A stretch of 64,000 nucleotides of DNA from Aporrectodea caliginosa (Eukaryota > Annelida > Clitellata > Crassiclitellata > Lumbricidae): NCBI GenBank assembly GCA_020284085.1, contig JACEVL010000130.1:504001-568000 (forward strand). The letters are read 5' to 3'. The position numbers and the translations under genes were made by a program. Within the stretch, counting starts at the first letter, position 1, and each line of letters opens with the position of its first letter. This document shows, piece after piece, positions 22,001 through 30,969 of this stretch. Below the pieces are notes generated by a model. That model made no database searches and had not been told where the DNA came from. It was given only the letters and a program-made list of their open reading frames with translations.

Positions 22001-25000
22001 GAATTTCAATAAACGTGTATTGTATTGTATAGAGAGAGAGACAGAGAGAGAGAGAGAGACAGACAGAGAGAGACGGAAAGACAGAGACAGACAGACAGAC
22101 ATAGAGAGACAAAGACAAAGAGAGAGACAGAAAGAGAGGCACGTGGCAACCTGATGTGAAATCATTTCTTGTTTGCAAAGTTTCAGGCTTATAAAGCTGC
22201 TTATGTTATTATGTGTTCTTAAGGAAAAACTCTTTGAAACGATAGAAGCAGAGAGGGAAAAGTTTTCAAATCGAGTTAAAGAATTTACTTCTGGATATGG
22301 ATTCAATGTCAGTGGACTGCATCAGAGGAAGCTTGCAGCAAGACAGGAGATTCAAAGGCTTGTTGAAAATCAGCAGGAACTTCAATCAGGTAGTTAAGCT
22401 GATTGAACTGATTGTTGCCACTGGCAGATCCAGTGGTTTACATAGTGGCATCCAAGTGGGGTTAATTAATGCAGTATTTCTTGACCTTTGATTCCCCAAG
22501 ATGTTTGCTTACCTTCTGTTGTTTTTCACTATCATGAGGACCTTTATTTTCTTTGCAAGTTTAGTAGGAAACCCTCAGCATAGCCAATTTGGAAATCCGA
22601 CTCAGTTGCTAGACTTCAAATTAGTTTGAGGCATGGGAAGTTTGACCCTCTGACCTTGCTTATTGCTTAAGTTTAATTCCCTGATATCAACTTTAAATCT
22701 TTTTTACCCCTGGATTGTGTGATCTTTAAAGAAGTTATTTACCACAAATAACCTTTGTTGCTTTTGATACACATAAATTGAATTGATTTTTTGTTTATGG
22801 TATAAGTTCTTTAGTGTAAATCGCCTTGGTCTTTACTTGAACAGCTCACAGTTGCTGATTCTCATGAATAGTTCTTCTTTAAAGAAGTTATTTACCACAA
22901 CTGACCTTTGTTGCTTTTGTTACACATGAATTAAATTGATTTTTGTTTATGGTATAACATCTTTAGTGTCAATTGCCTTGGTCTTTACTTGAACAGCTCA
23001 CACGTTGCTTATTCTCTTGAATAGTTCTTTTTTAAACTAGTGAGATGCTGATATGAGTGTTTTGTAGGGACATTATCATCAAATGACCAAATCCTGTCTT
23101 TAAAACTTTTATCGGGACATTAAATGGTTCCATTTCCTGTCTTCACACCGAAAGTCATGAACAGATTTATTACTTATGTCTACTTATCTTGCCTATTGAT
23201 TTTTCTGTTGTGCATCATATTTCATTTCCTTGGTTTATTTGTCCCTATTAACAGGCATTAAAATATAAAGAATAGATTTTCAACTGAAAACTGTTTCAGA
23301 GATGAGAAAGATTTATGAGCAGGAGAGCAGACATCACGCAGTTGGAGACAAGCAATACAGTGAACTAAGGCGGAACCAACTTCAAGGTAGGATATCAATC
23401 AATCAACCAATCAATCAGTCAGTCAGTCAATCAATCAAATTTCGTATGTAGATTAGTTGTGTTGCAATGGTGCTCTAGAAGTTTTCAGGTTAGATTGGAA
23501 TAGATTATGGATCATTGAGCAATGACTAGTTAATCTTTGTCATTGAGTAAAATAAATTTGTATTGAAAGGCATTTGCTGCCTAACATAACTGCTTAACAT
23601 AGCATAACTTAACTAGTGTTTTAAGTGGTTCAAAAGACGTGCACTCTGTATTAGAGCCACAAACTGCAAGTTGACCCAAATTGATACTTCTTAAACGCTG
23701 TGACAGAGGCCACTGAGACAGTACTATCATCCAAATCATTCCACAATTTTATAACTCTTACACTGACAAATCTCTGCTTGAATTATCCTTTTGGGATTCT
23801 TAAATATATGTCATTTGTATTCCTAGCCTTGAGTCATTTTATTTGGCTCTTATTCGATGAACCTTTCCCACAGCACTGCCTCCTTTCCAGTGATAATCTT
23901 ATAATATTGAAATAGATCTCTTCTGTTCCTCCTTCTCCAGTGTTGTTAACACATACCTTTCAACATCTTCATATCCGTGCAACCCCAAGTCTTTTTAGTA
24001 GCTCTACCTTGCACTTTCTTCAGAACGAGGTACAGTGCACTGTGAGTTCATTCCAGTGATATTTTCGTTAACGAAAACTAAAATTAGAAGTAAAAATAAA
24101 GGATTTCGTTACGAAAATTAGCAGTAAAAGTAGGAATTATTTTGGCTTCAAAAACGAAATTGGAATTAAATTATGAATTATTTGCAGAACTAAAATTATG
24201 AATGAAATTAGGAATTATTTTCAGAAGTAAAATCATTTTACTTCTTGTGAACCTTAAGTTGAGATGAAGCAAAGGGTGAACTGTAAGTCTAACAATGCAT
24301 CAGATATGCCAGTGTCGCTGTAGGTCCCGAAAATAGGATATTTTTGTAAACGTCAAAGCACAGTTTCACCTACATGCAGAACTTTAAATTTCTCAACATG
24401 AAACTAAAGTCACAAAAACAACATCAACATTGTCCAGCAGCAGCAGCAACCAAGACTGTGTAACAACTCAGATGGGTCGTTATTTGGCAGACATAAGGGA
24501 GAATTATACTAGGAATCCTCTTGCTTCCTGGAAGGAAAGGCAACCTTCGTACAGCAAAATTGCAACATTGCAGAGGATCTTTTGTAGGCTCCAGCCTCAC
24601 AGGCCTTTGTGGAAAGAATTATTTTTATGTGGAATCTTGACTGATGGACGAAGAAATCGCATGAAAAAATCTCTGGAAATGAGTGTTCTTGAAATTGAAC
24701 AAAGATATCTTATACATGCATGTAGTACGTTAAAATAGTTTTACTGCACTGAAATTAATAATTATTTGGAAAACTAAAATAAGAAGTAAAATTATCTGAG
24801 AACTAAAATAGGAATGATAAGTAAAATTATTGGCGAAGTAAAATTAGAATTAGAAGTAAAATTCAAGGACACAGAACTGAATTAAAACTGAATTAGGAAT
24901 TATTTTGAGAAGTAAAATATCACTGGTTCATTCATGCAAGACATCTTAGCAGTGACAGTTAAGTTTTTTGTGGTGTGTTCTTTTATCTTCTTTAACATGT

Positions 25001-26248
25001 TACCCTTTTGCAGATTTGCAAAAGCAGCACAAGGATCTTGTTCAACTGTCAGAGAAAATGGAACTTGAAAAGTCACGTATTTCGGAGTTCCCTCAAATTG
25101 ATCCAGAATTTAAGAAGTGAGTCTGACTTTTAGAATCCTCCACTGGCTGTATATTATGCTAATTTTTTTTAGCTTAGCATAATCATGGTTTGTTGTCTGG
25201 CAGTGCTTTGGTACAGCAGTCTACAAAGCAGTTATCCCCAGTAAAAGAAACTCAGTCTGAACTGTTTGAAATTTAATGATCATTATTTAATTAAGGTTTG
25301 AAAGTTGCCTTGAAAAGATCCTTAAGCTTAATAAGACGATTTATATAGCATCATAGTATGGCCGAGATACATACAATCCCACATACGCACGCATACACGA
25401 ATGCATACACAGTGTCATCTCACTGCTGTTCTGGAACTATGCTGGCAATCTTTAGCAACCAGCCTACTTAGCAACCACGTTTCTTAGCAACCGATTTCCT
25501 TAGCAACCTTTACCGTTTGTTCCAGTATCTTTAAGTTAAAGTTAAGCACAGTTACAGTAAAGTTAAGTGAGGTTCTATAAAGGTTCTATATAAACAGCCA
25601 TTGGATTTTTGTTTATATACAATGCACCAGTAACTGTTGTACTTTGCAATGCATTCTTCTTGTTAGGCTTCAAGACGAAGTGGAGGCCAGTCAGGATGTC
25701 ACTCTGGAATCGAGATGCAGAGCACTTCAGCTACAACTGCAGCATCTTCAGCAGCAGCAGTATCAGCTTCAGCGCAAGAAGAAGTCATCTCAGAAGCAGC
25801 AGCAGCAGAAAATGATTCAACCGTTTGTTCATAGAAAAGAACTCATTGCTACTGATGTAGCATCCTGCAAATTTCAGCAAAATCATCTACACCTGTGAAG
25901 GCATAGATGATTTTGCTGAAAAGCCATGCAAGTGGTGGTCTGTATTTTATGAGATGGAAGTCTGAGAACCCTGCCTTGGGAGCTTCTATATAAACAGCCA
26001 TTGACATTTTTGATATACAATGCAACTGTTGTACTTGGTAATGCATTCTTGTCAGGCTTCAAGATGAAGTGGAGGCCAGTCAGGATGTTACTCTGGAATC
26101 GAGATGCAGAGCACTTCAGCTACAATTGCAGCAGCTTCAGCAACAGCAGTATCAGCTTCAGCGCAAGAAGAAGTCATCTCAGAAGCAGCAACAGCAGAAA
26201 ATGATGCCACCAGAACACAAAGTCTCTGTTTCTAAGATAGAAAAGTGA
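16007..26248 (+). CDS. CCDC172: Coiled-coil domain-containing protein 172 (seven exons)
   Basis: Exons: 16007-16091, 17380-17465, 20622-20738, 22224-22389, 23300-23386, 25014-25116, and a last exon at either 25667-25898 or 26056-26248. Junctions are GT-AG and stay in frame, giving 291 or 278 residues (human CCDC172 is about 258). The start MNCCLEDIFNQIAESEKKTE parallels the human N terminus, and PEFKKLQDEVEASQDVTLES then RCRALQLQLQ parallels the human C-terminal region in spacing. The protein is almost entirely helical, with a Q-rich then lysine-rich end; no enzyme motif is visible. Family knowledge: CCDC172 associates with tektin in sperm tails. The orthology call rests on remembered alignment and should be checked. 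Introns carry a LINE piece, two MITEs, a piggyBac-like element and a hAT derivative. Confidence 0.85.
16800..17085 (-). mobile_element. LINE reverse-transcriptase fragment
   Basis: The minus-strand frame reads HISNLKCSCFMHIHCIRPML then DFKTASTIAISIVHSKLNYC and NSLLLNL, the block after the catalytic core in L2/CR1-type LINEs (HIRRIRP, LVHSKLDYCNSLL). It is a short internal piece in CCDC172 intron 1 with no tail seen. Confidence 0.75.
17631..17698 (+). repeat. Palindromic micro-element, copy in CCDC172 intron 2
   Basis: It contains TGACGAGCTGCATTGGTTTC and a right arm CTCGTTAAAGCGTTGA. The ends are more diverged than in the 8242 copy. Confidence 0.65.
17802..17993. mobile_element. 192 bp hAT-type MITE
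   Basis: The left end CAGTGGCGTAACGAAGGG pairs with CCCTTCGTTATGCCACTG. The right boundary extends a further eight bases (AGTCACTG). With that boundary the element is flanked by a perfect 8 bp duplication ACAGGAAC (17794-17801 and 17994-18001). The CAGNGGCGTAAC end is shared with the larger element at 57884-60438. Confidence 0.85.
18151..19114. mobile_element. piggyBac-like non-autonomous element, 964 bp
   Basis: The ends CCCTAGGGCTACCAAG and CTTGGTAGCCCGAGGG are inverted repeats and are flanked on both sides by TTAA (18147-18150 and 19115-19118). TTAA target sites and CCC-starting ends are the piggyBac signature. The interior holds GGGGGGTGGTTACCACCCCC-type self-complementary blocks near both ends and two copies of a TTACGCGTATTATTATTTAT word (about 18567 and 18752). 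No transposase frame is present. Confidence 0.75.
19278..20177. mobile_element. 900 bp non-autonomous hAT element rich in CTAATCGATTAG
   Basis: The ends CAGAGATGGGTAC and GTTACCCATCTCTG are inverted and are flanked by a perfect 8 bp duplication CTTTGAGA (19270-19277 and 20178-20185). Both subterminal regions (about 19295-19450 and 20015-20162) are arrays of the palindrome CTAATCGATTAG spaced by AATTAGAATTAG. The middle carries no transposase frame. It is in CCDC172 intron 2. Confidence 0.88.
20220..20300 (+). repeat. CATA-rich microsatellite
   Basis: Interrupted ACAT/CATA units with a CAGTACCGGTAC palindrome in the middle. No coding content. Confidence 0.65.
20345..20490 (+). mobile_element. 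LINE C-terminal fragment
   Basis: The plus strand translates as RAFAIVGPSSWNDFPFSTRS then KILAGSLPYLPAASRRFYFP, the last block of an L2/CR1-type LINE protein. It is a very short remnant directly beside the 900 bp hAT element. Confidence 0.6.
21129..21250 (+). repeat. Dispersed repeat shared with 11154-11270
   Basis: It shares GGTCAGCATCCAGAAGATCA and neighbouring words with the minus strand at 11154-11270. It starts with a TTTTTATAGCACCGG tail word. Confidence 0.55.
22030..22139. repeat. GA/GACA microsatellite
   Basis: AGAGAGAGACAGAGAGAGAG-type purine repeat. The long reading frames on the opposite strand (serine/leucine repeats) are artefacts of this repeat. It lies 85 bp upstream of the fourth CCDC172 exon. 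Confidence 0.9.
22724..23036 (+). repeat. Tandem duplication, 153 bp period
   Basis: A block starting CTTTAAAGAAGTTATTTACC at 22724 recurs at 22877 with few changes, through GGTCTTTACTTGAACAGCTC in both copies. It is an intronic duplication in CCDC172 with no coding content. Confidence 0.85.
23396..23441 (+). repeat. CAAT/CAGT microsatellite
   Basis: AATCAATCAACCAATCAATC-type repeat, starting about ten bases after the fifth CCDC172 exon donor. Confidence 0.8.
23690..24045. other. Intronic sequence of possible retroelement origin
   Basis: C/T-rich plus-strand sequence (cttctgttcctccttctcca) looks like the reverse of a LINE untranslated or coding region, but no protein block could be identified. 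The frame at 23700-23915 has no known motif. Confidence 0.25.
24054..24925 (+). mobile_element. 872 bp hAT derivative with transposase remnant
   Basis: The ends CAGTGATATTTT and AAAATATCACTG are perfect 12 bp inverted repeats, flanked by a perfect 8 bp duplication GTTCATTC (24046-24053 and 24926-24933). CAGTG ends and 8 bp duplications identify hAT. Both flanks of the interior are arrays of AAAATTAGAAGTAAAATTAT-like words, and between them is a decayed transposase C-terminal piece (24430-24738). It sits in CCDC172 intron 5, in the gene's orientation. Confidence 0.92.
24430..24738 (+). pseudogene. Decayed hAT transposase C-terminal piece
   Basis: The frame has NPLASWKERQPSYSKIATLQ, like the NP-LxxWK stretch before the hAT dimerisation block. 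The block itself is split: a neighbouring frame reads APASQAFVERIIF, and the first frame resumes LCGILTDGRRNRMKKSLEM. At least two frame changes are needed, so it is not functional. It is flanked by the arrays of the host element. Confidence 0.75.
25667..25898 (+). CDS. CCDC172: CCDC172 terminal exon, first copy
   Basis: Read from the 25116 donor it adds LQDEVEASQDVTLESRCRAL then a Q-rich coiled coil and KKKSSQKQQQQKMIQPFVHR, ending FQQNHLHL and TGA. It has no obvious internal donor, so it can only be a last exon. Its stop lies in the loop of a perfect inverted repeat. No AATAAA lies between it and the second copy. Confidence 0.7.
25872..25921. other. Perfect 18 bp inverted repeat around a stop codon
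   Basis: TTTCAGCAAAATCATCTA (25872-25889) and TAGATGATTTTGCTGAAA (25904-25921) are exact reverse complements with a 14-base spacer that contains the TGA stop of the first terminal exon. In RNA this could form a strong hairpin. Confidence 0.9.
26056..26248 (+). CDS. CCDC172: CCDC172 terminal exon, second copy
   Basis: It has the same acceptor phase as the first copy and adds LQDEVEASQDVTLESRCRAL, a Q-rich helix, KKKSSQKQQQQKMMPPEHKV and SVSKIEK before TGA. The reading frame is fully open, and the AATAAA at 26438 follows it directly. This makes it the better-supported 3' end of the gene, with the first copy skipped or used as an alternative last exon. Confidence 0.75.
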
Positions 26249-26437
26249 TACTTTACTGTGATGGAATTAGTGATTCATCAGCAGCATCAGTGACTGTATA
26301 TAGGAGCCACTCTAGAATTCACCTCTGAATAGATTAAGCCAGGACTCATGTTTTGCCCCCTCCTGTGCAGATTTCTGTAATGCCCATGTTCATCAGGTGT
26401 GAAAGTCTTAGAAGGTCCCGCGTAAATGCTTCGTCTG

Positions 26438-26443
26438 AATAAA
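26438..26443 (+). terminator. AATAAA polyadenylation signal, CCDC172
   Basis: AATAAA lies 190 bp after the second-copy stop codon and is followed by TGTGTGTCATGTG, a GT-rich downstream element. Confidence 0.7.
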
Positions 26444-28050
26444 GATTATGTATACATGTGTGTCATGTGAGCTCTTATTTAGCATACTTGGTAACCAAAA
26501 TAAGGTTATAGACCAACTTGGAATGGCAATAATTTGCCAATAAAAGATTGTTTTTGTGCCAGTAAATGCCCATAAAAATTTGATGGGACACATGTGGGAC
26601 TTACATGGGTTCCATTTGGGAATGTGTATCCCATGTGGCCCCTTTGATAGACATGTTGACAGGGATTGTCTATAATTGTTGCTAGAACATTTAATAAAAA
26701 GTCTAAAAGGAACTCTGTATGCATCTATCTGTACAGTTACATCATCATAATTCGTGTCTTTCACCCAACAGCTAAAGCTTATTAAGCAGATGACTATAAA
26801 TAAAGAATCATACACCCTCTATCTTAATGCCAGATTTATTTGACCTTGCATTGAACTGACCCAGTTGTCTGTAATTTCAACTAAGGTTTGCTTGGAGCAA
26901 CTAGCTATCAATGGATGCCTTGTGCGTTAAAATGACGGTGCTATAGAAGTAAGTAAATTAGACTTTTAGGCTTTTTCTTGATTGGTTTTTAATTGAGACT
27001 CCATCTATGAACACAGAGCCCAAACTTAATTTGCCTTAAAGTTTTGAAGCAAAATAATTATGAAGATCAGAGCACAGTCACCTTTTTCAAGTGGCTAATG
27101 CAGAATTTTTGGAATCGGAGAGGGAGTCAAGTAAACTTGGTTTACTTGCTTGCTTACTTATGATGGCCTACTTTTTAGTTGCGGACTGCATTGAGGCTAT
27201 GCCATAGGTCCTTCCTTAACCCAGTAGGCGATATCAGAATATGAGCTAGTCCAATTTAGTGTATAGATTCCAGAACAAGAGTAAGTAGATGGAAGGGTAA
27301 CGGCACCTGCCCTCTGCCACAGATAGTTCCAGTTTATTTGAATGCCAAACTGTTATAGCCTATAGCTCCATTTGCTTTTGAAATCGGATGAAAACATCAC
27401 GTTCATAGATGCAGTTAAATCGATCTAACTTTGGTCGTTCAATCGAATACAACCAGCTGTTCTTCTGTAAACAAGCGCTTGCAACGTGTTCTAGGACCAT
27501 CCTACTCGCTTTTGTTCCAGACTTGAAGCAGAGAAATCAATGCTGCGAGTATACACCGAGCCTGCTCTTGGTGTACCCGGAGCATGGTCAGAAAACCCCG
27601 CGAGATGATGCTCATGTCTGCTGCGATTTTGAGGTTTCTTAGATTTTCTTCATTTGAGAAGATTTGCGAAGTGCGGAAAGGTTGAATAGGTTTCTGCCAC
27701 AAGCTGAGCATAGTTCTGTTGTCTGTTAACACTTTATGTTAATTAGAATTAGAGTAAATCTTGTTCTGCGAAGTAACTGGGCGAAGTTTGTCTCGGTGTT
27801 CGGGTACGTATAGCCTACTGTATTAACGCCCTTTGCTATCAGACAGTGTGGTGAGGCTAGAGTCCTAAACAGGAGGCCCTGAGAAGGGGTTGCCATACAG
27901 GCAGTGTCAAGAAATGTAGCGACAGTAATTAGGCGTGAAAATTAAGGTCACCTTAAGATAATGGTAATCCATGGGTGCCCATGAAGTAGGAGAGGGCAGA
28001 ACATTGTTAGGCAAACTTACTATAAGCTTATAATTACCATGTCTATACTC
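26444..28050. other. Intergenic DNA between CCDC172 and PNRC
   Basis: No supported gene. A palindromic word set (gacacatgtgggacttacat, ccatgtggccc) at 26564-26645 looks like a degraded repeat. 27420-27640 is more GC-rich and could include an untranslated first exon of the PNRC gene, but no splice pair can be fixed. Confidence 0.4.
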
Positions 28051-28051
28051 C

Positions 28052-28415
28052 AAAGTCCAAAATGCGGAAAACAAGTGGTCAGTTAAAGAATATTCTTATC
28101 TTATCTTTTTAACAAGAGATGATTGTAAGAGGGGTCGGGAGGAGAGGGCGGGTGTCAGCACCTGCGGCCACCCCGGGAGTGACCAGAGTTACATAGCATG
28201 AAGGTACTGGGGTTATGCTTACTGAAACTTTAAGTTTTGAGATGCATTGCCCAAATATGCTGCAGGGCTAGGCAATCCATGTATGCCTTACGCATACTAA
28301 AGTCCAAAATGCGGAAAACAAGTGGTCAGTTAAAGCTTATCTTATCTTTTTAACAAGAGATGATTGTAAGAGGGGTCGGGAGGGAGGGCGGGTGTCAGCA
28401 CCTGCGGCCACCCCG
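28052..28415 (+). repeat. Direct duplication of a LINE segment
   Basis: Blocks 28052-28175 and 28299-28415 both run from AAAGTCCAAAATGCGGAAAA to CACCTGCGGCCACCCCG. They are nearly identical, so the event is recent. The second copy runs straight into LINE coding sequence. The first may be the 5' or 3' part of a second copy. Confidence 0.8.
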
Positions 28416-28436
28416 TAAAGCCCATGGTCTATCTGG

Positions 28437-28880
28437 CCCTGGGCTTTACGATGTGGTGAGGGCGACAACGGTGGCACGCCTGTTGTATGCTGCTCCGGCA
28501 TGGTGGGGCTTTGCCAGCCAAAGGGAGAAGGGAATGCTCCAGTCTGTAATGAACAGATTGATCCGTCAGCGATACCTCCCAAGTGATAGCCCAACCTTTG
28601 AACAACTATGCCTTAAAGCCGACACCTGCTTGTTTTCGGCGGTCCTGGCAAACCCGGGCCATGTTCTCCATAGGTTTCTTCCTCCAAAAAAGCTGTTGGC
28701 CTATTCCCTTCGACCCCGGTCACATGACCGTGTTTTACCTTTAGCTAATCATAATATGAAAAAAACTTTTATAGTTAGAATGCTTTATTCATATTGACTG
28801 TTGATTGTTTATTGTTTATTATATATGATGTATGTACACCAGAATGCGGATTGCAACTGGTTCAATAAAGAATATACTTA
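28437..28880 (+). mobile_element. LINE reverse-transcriptase C-terminal fragment
   Basis: The frame reads TTVARLLYAAPAWWGFASQR, then LYAAPAWW-type and FLPPKKLLAYSLRPRSHDRV blocks, ending KKTFIVRMLYSY and stop. It finishes with AATAAAGAATATACTTACTT, a LINE 3' tail. It is the same family as the minus-strand copy at 29484-30255, with which it shares most residues. Confidence 0.85.
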
Positions 28881-29483
28881 CTTAACTTTAAAACTTAGAT
28901 ACGTGGCATACGTCATCACGTATTGAGGTAGCCAATGTTTTCAGATGTGAATTCCAGGAGGGGCAATGCACTATTTGGCCTAAGTGTGTTGTACCCATGG
29001 ATGTCAAATAATCTTTTAAATATATAAAGTGCTACATAATGGCTTATGAGCGCTTCCCCAAGCCAAAGGGGTTATCCAGAATGTTGTATAAAGAGCAGGG
29101 TAAACTCCATTTTAGTGTATTTATTATTTTCGTGCAATTTCTTTTCCATTTTTGCATATTTTATTATTTCCCTGTAGGCCTATATGTAATCAACTCCATT
29201 TTAACGTATTTTATCCAAACGATATAAAACCTAAGAAACAATTTGGATTGATTAAAAATAATTCTTTGTGTAAATTAAAATAGAAGTTGGACTGATAAAA
29301 ATAATTATTTGCGTAAATAGAAGTTAGATTGATGAAAATAATTCTTTGCGTATAGAGTTGCATTGAAGACAAGTACCCCTCTTGCCCCTACGTGCGGGCA
29401 CCCATGAAAGGCTTGAGAGATGCTGGGTGAATGAAATGATGTGAAGTGGTGATTTGTGGAATTCAGGTGGGAGGTGACTCCAG

Positions 29484-30255
29484 AGTAAGTAAGTAAGTAT
29501 ATCCTTTATTATACCAATTGCTAACCGCATTTTGGTTTACAAGAGAATCACGTTTATGTGTTGGGCTAACCTAACATGTCATAAAAGTTTTGGTGTGCTA
29601 TCTATCCTCGGCATTAAACGCATGTGTAAATCATCCGTAATATAAATGTTTTGCGTGCCAAAGTGTCTGCTTGTGGTATTACCCTATTGTGGGCTCTTGG
29701 GCGCAGTAAGTATGGGGTCTGTTTTATCGGGGGCAGCAGTCCGTGTAGAACGTGCGATGGATTATTGATAACGTCATTGAAGAGGCGGGTGTCTGCAGTC
29801 GCATACAGTTGTTCAACATCCTGGGCTGGGTCGGATAAATACCCTGCTCGAACTAGTCGACGCATTGTTGTTTGGAGTCGTGCTCGTTCCCCCTGCCCGA
29901 CAAAACCCCACCAGGCCGGGGCCGCATATAGCATTCTCGCCACCGTTGTTGCCTTGGTGACATTGTCCATCATTGTTCCCTTCAGCCCGTGGGCACCCAG
30001 GACCCGAAGCGCGTACATTGACTGCCTAACCTTTGCGTTTATGCTACTGAAGTGTAGATCGAAACTGAGGTGTTTAGACATGATGACTCCTAGGATTTTC
30101 ATTTGGTCCACCCTGTTTAGTCCCGGTGTTATTGGTGGTTCATCTGCGCCCAGCCGCTTCCTGGGCCGTGTGACTATCATTTCATTGATCTTGTTATGAT
30201 TCAATTTCATGTTGCACTTTAGGTAAGGTGCAATCTTCACACCAAGTTGCAACCA
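29484..30255 (-). mobile_element. 5'-truncated LINE with C-terminal coding region
   Basis: The minus-strand frame (to its stop at 29614) has MKLNHNKINEMIVTRPRKRL, QMKILGVIMSKHLSFDLHFS, TTVARMLYAAPAWWGFVGQG and KTFILRMIYTCV. These are the C-terminal reverse-transcriptase and tail blocks of a CR1/L2-like LINE. It ends in TTACTTACTTACT at 29484. The 5' end is truncated near 30255, just before the PNRC acceptor, so it lies in the PNRC 5' intron on the opposite strand. Confidence 0.85.
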
Positions 30256-30429
30256 TCCAACAGGCAAAAATGAGGTAAACATGGAGCAGGGTGGTTGAAT
30301 TGTGAAGAATTTATGACGATAAGGTTGGCAGCATAGCAGAATAGGTAATTGTTTTATTTTTTGTTTATATGTATATGCTTTACAGAAATGCTTCAATTAA
30401 ACATTTTTTTACAGTTTGTTTGAGGAAAC

Positions 30430-30969
30430 ATGAGAACTTATTTGTTGATGGATACTCGGAAGAACAACTCGAGGCAAGACTTCTCCAGTTGCAATGTTGA
30501 ACTGCGTCGAAGGCCACATACAAAATCTTGGCTTCGAGTTCGTGCACTTCCCTTGACAACCGGATCCATACCGTTGAGTATGCATTCCAGTTCATGGTTT
30601 GCGGAAGAGCACGCATTGACAATCAGACCATTACCAGCTGGACATATGCTGCCTTTGGGTCTGCATTCCTGTTTTCTGACCCCAGGTTTATCCTCTTTAG
30701 CGTCTGTGGACTCTGGGTCATCTTTACCCCCAGCAGAATGCCACCCGTCTTCAAAAAGAAAAAGGCGGTATATCTCGTCGAGCAGCCAGTCTTCTGAATC
30801 AGCAAAGGCTTATGCAGGAGCAAAGTTTACCAGCCCACCATCTCCGAACCTATTGCCTCTACCTCCGCTGCACTGGAGAGTGGGCTTTGGTGGTTCCTGC
30901 CAGTCTTTGGACAGCAGGAGGGACTGTATGGAGATGACGAACGCTATCAAAAGCCTGCTTCAGATCTAA
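30430..30969 (+). CDS. PNRC2: Proline-rich nuclear receptor coactivator (PNRC1/PNRC2 type)
   Basis: The 179-residue frame ends with the family signature: YAGAKFTSPPSPNLLPLPPL then HW, followed by a C-terminal IKSLLQI. In vertebrate PNRC1/2 the same positions carry YAGAKFS-PPSPS-LP-PP-HW (the SH3-binding motif) and an LKTLL receptor-binding motif. Upstream is a basic run (SSKRKRRY). Family knowledge: PNRC proteins bind nuclear receptors and link UPF1 to the DCP1A decapping complex. An acceptor (tttttttacag, exon from 30415) lies 15 bases before the ATG and an in-frame stop (30421) precedes it, so the start is secure and the 5' untranslated region is spliced. Vertebrate PNRC2 also has its coding region in one exon. 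The middle of the protein is not alignable. A single invertebrate gene may predate the PNRC1/PNRC2 split. Confidence 0.75.
   Translation: MRTYLLMDTRKNNSRQDFSSCNVELRRRPHTKSWLRVRALPLTTGSIPLSMHSSSWFAEEHALTIRPLPAGHMLPLGLHSCFLTPGLSSLASVDSGSSLPPAECHPSSKRKRRYISSSSQSSESAKAYAGAKFTSPPSPNLLPLPPLHWRVGFGGSCQSLDSRRDCMEMTNAIKSLLQI

Larger units (their letters stand above)
25584..26204 (+). repeat. Tandem duplication of CCDC172 last exon and its acceptor
   Basis: Two units, 25584-25815 and 25984-26204, both start TTCTATATAAACAGCCATTG, share the branch and acceptor region (tgcattcttcttgttag versus tgcattcttgtcag) and share about 140 bp of exon. Differences are mainly third-position or glutamine-codon changes. 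Downstream of the shared part the two copies end differently. Confidence 0.9.

Noticed and set aside
21936..22306. Serine/leucine-rich frames on the minus strand
   Set aside because: They are artefacts of the GA microsatellite at 22030-22139.
26408..26815. 135-codon minus-strand frame
   Set aside because: It overlaps the CCDC172 polyadenylation region and a degraded palindromic repeat; no recognisable motif.
29651..30199. 182-codon plus-strand frame
   Set aside because: It is the shadow of the LINE coding frame on the minus strand, which has clear reverse-transcriptase blocks.
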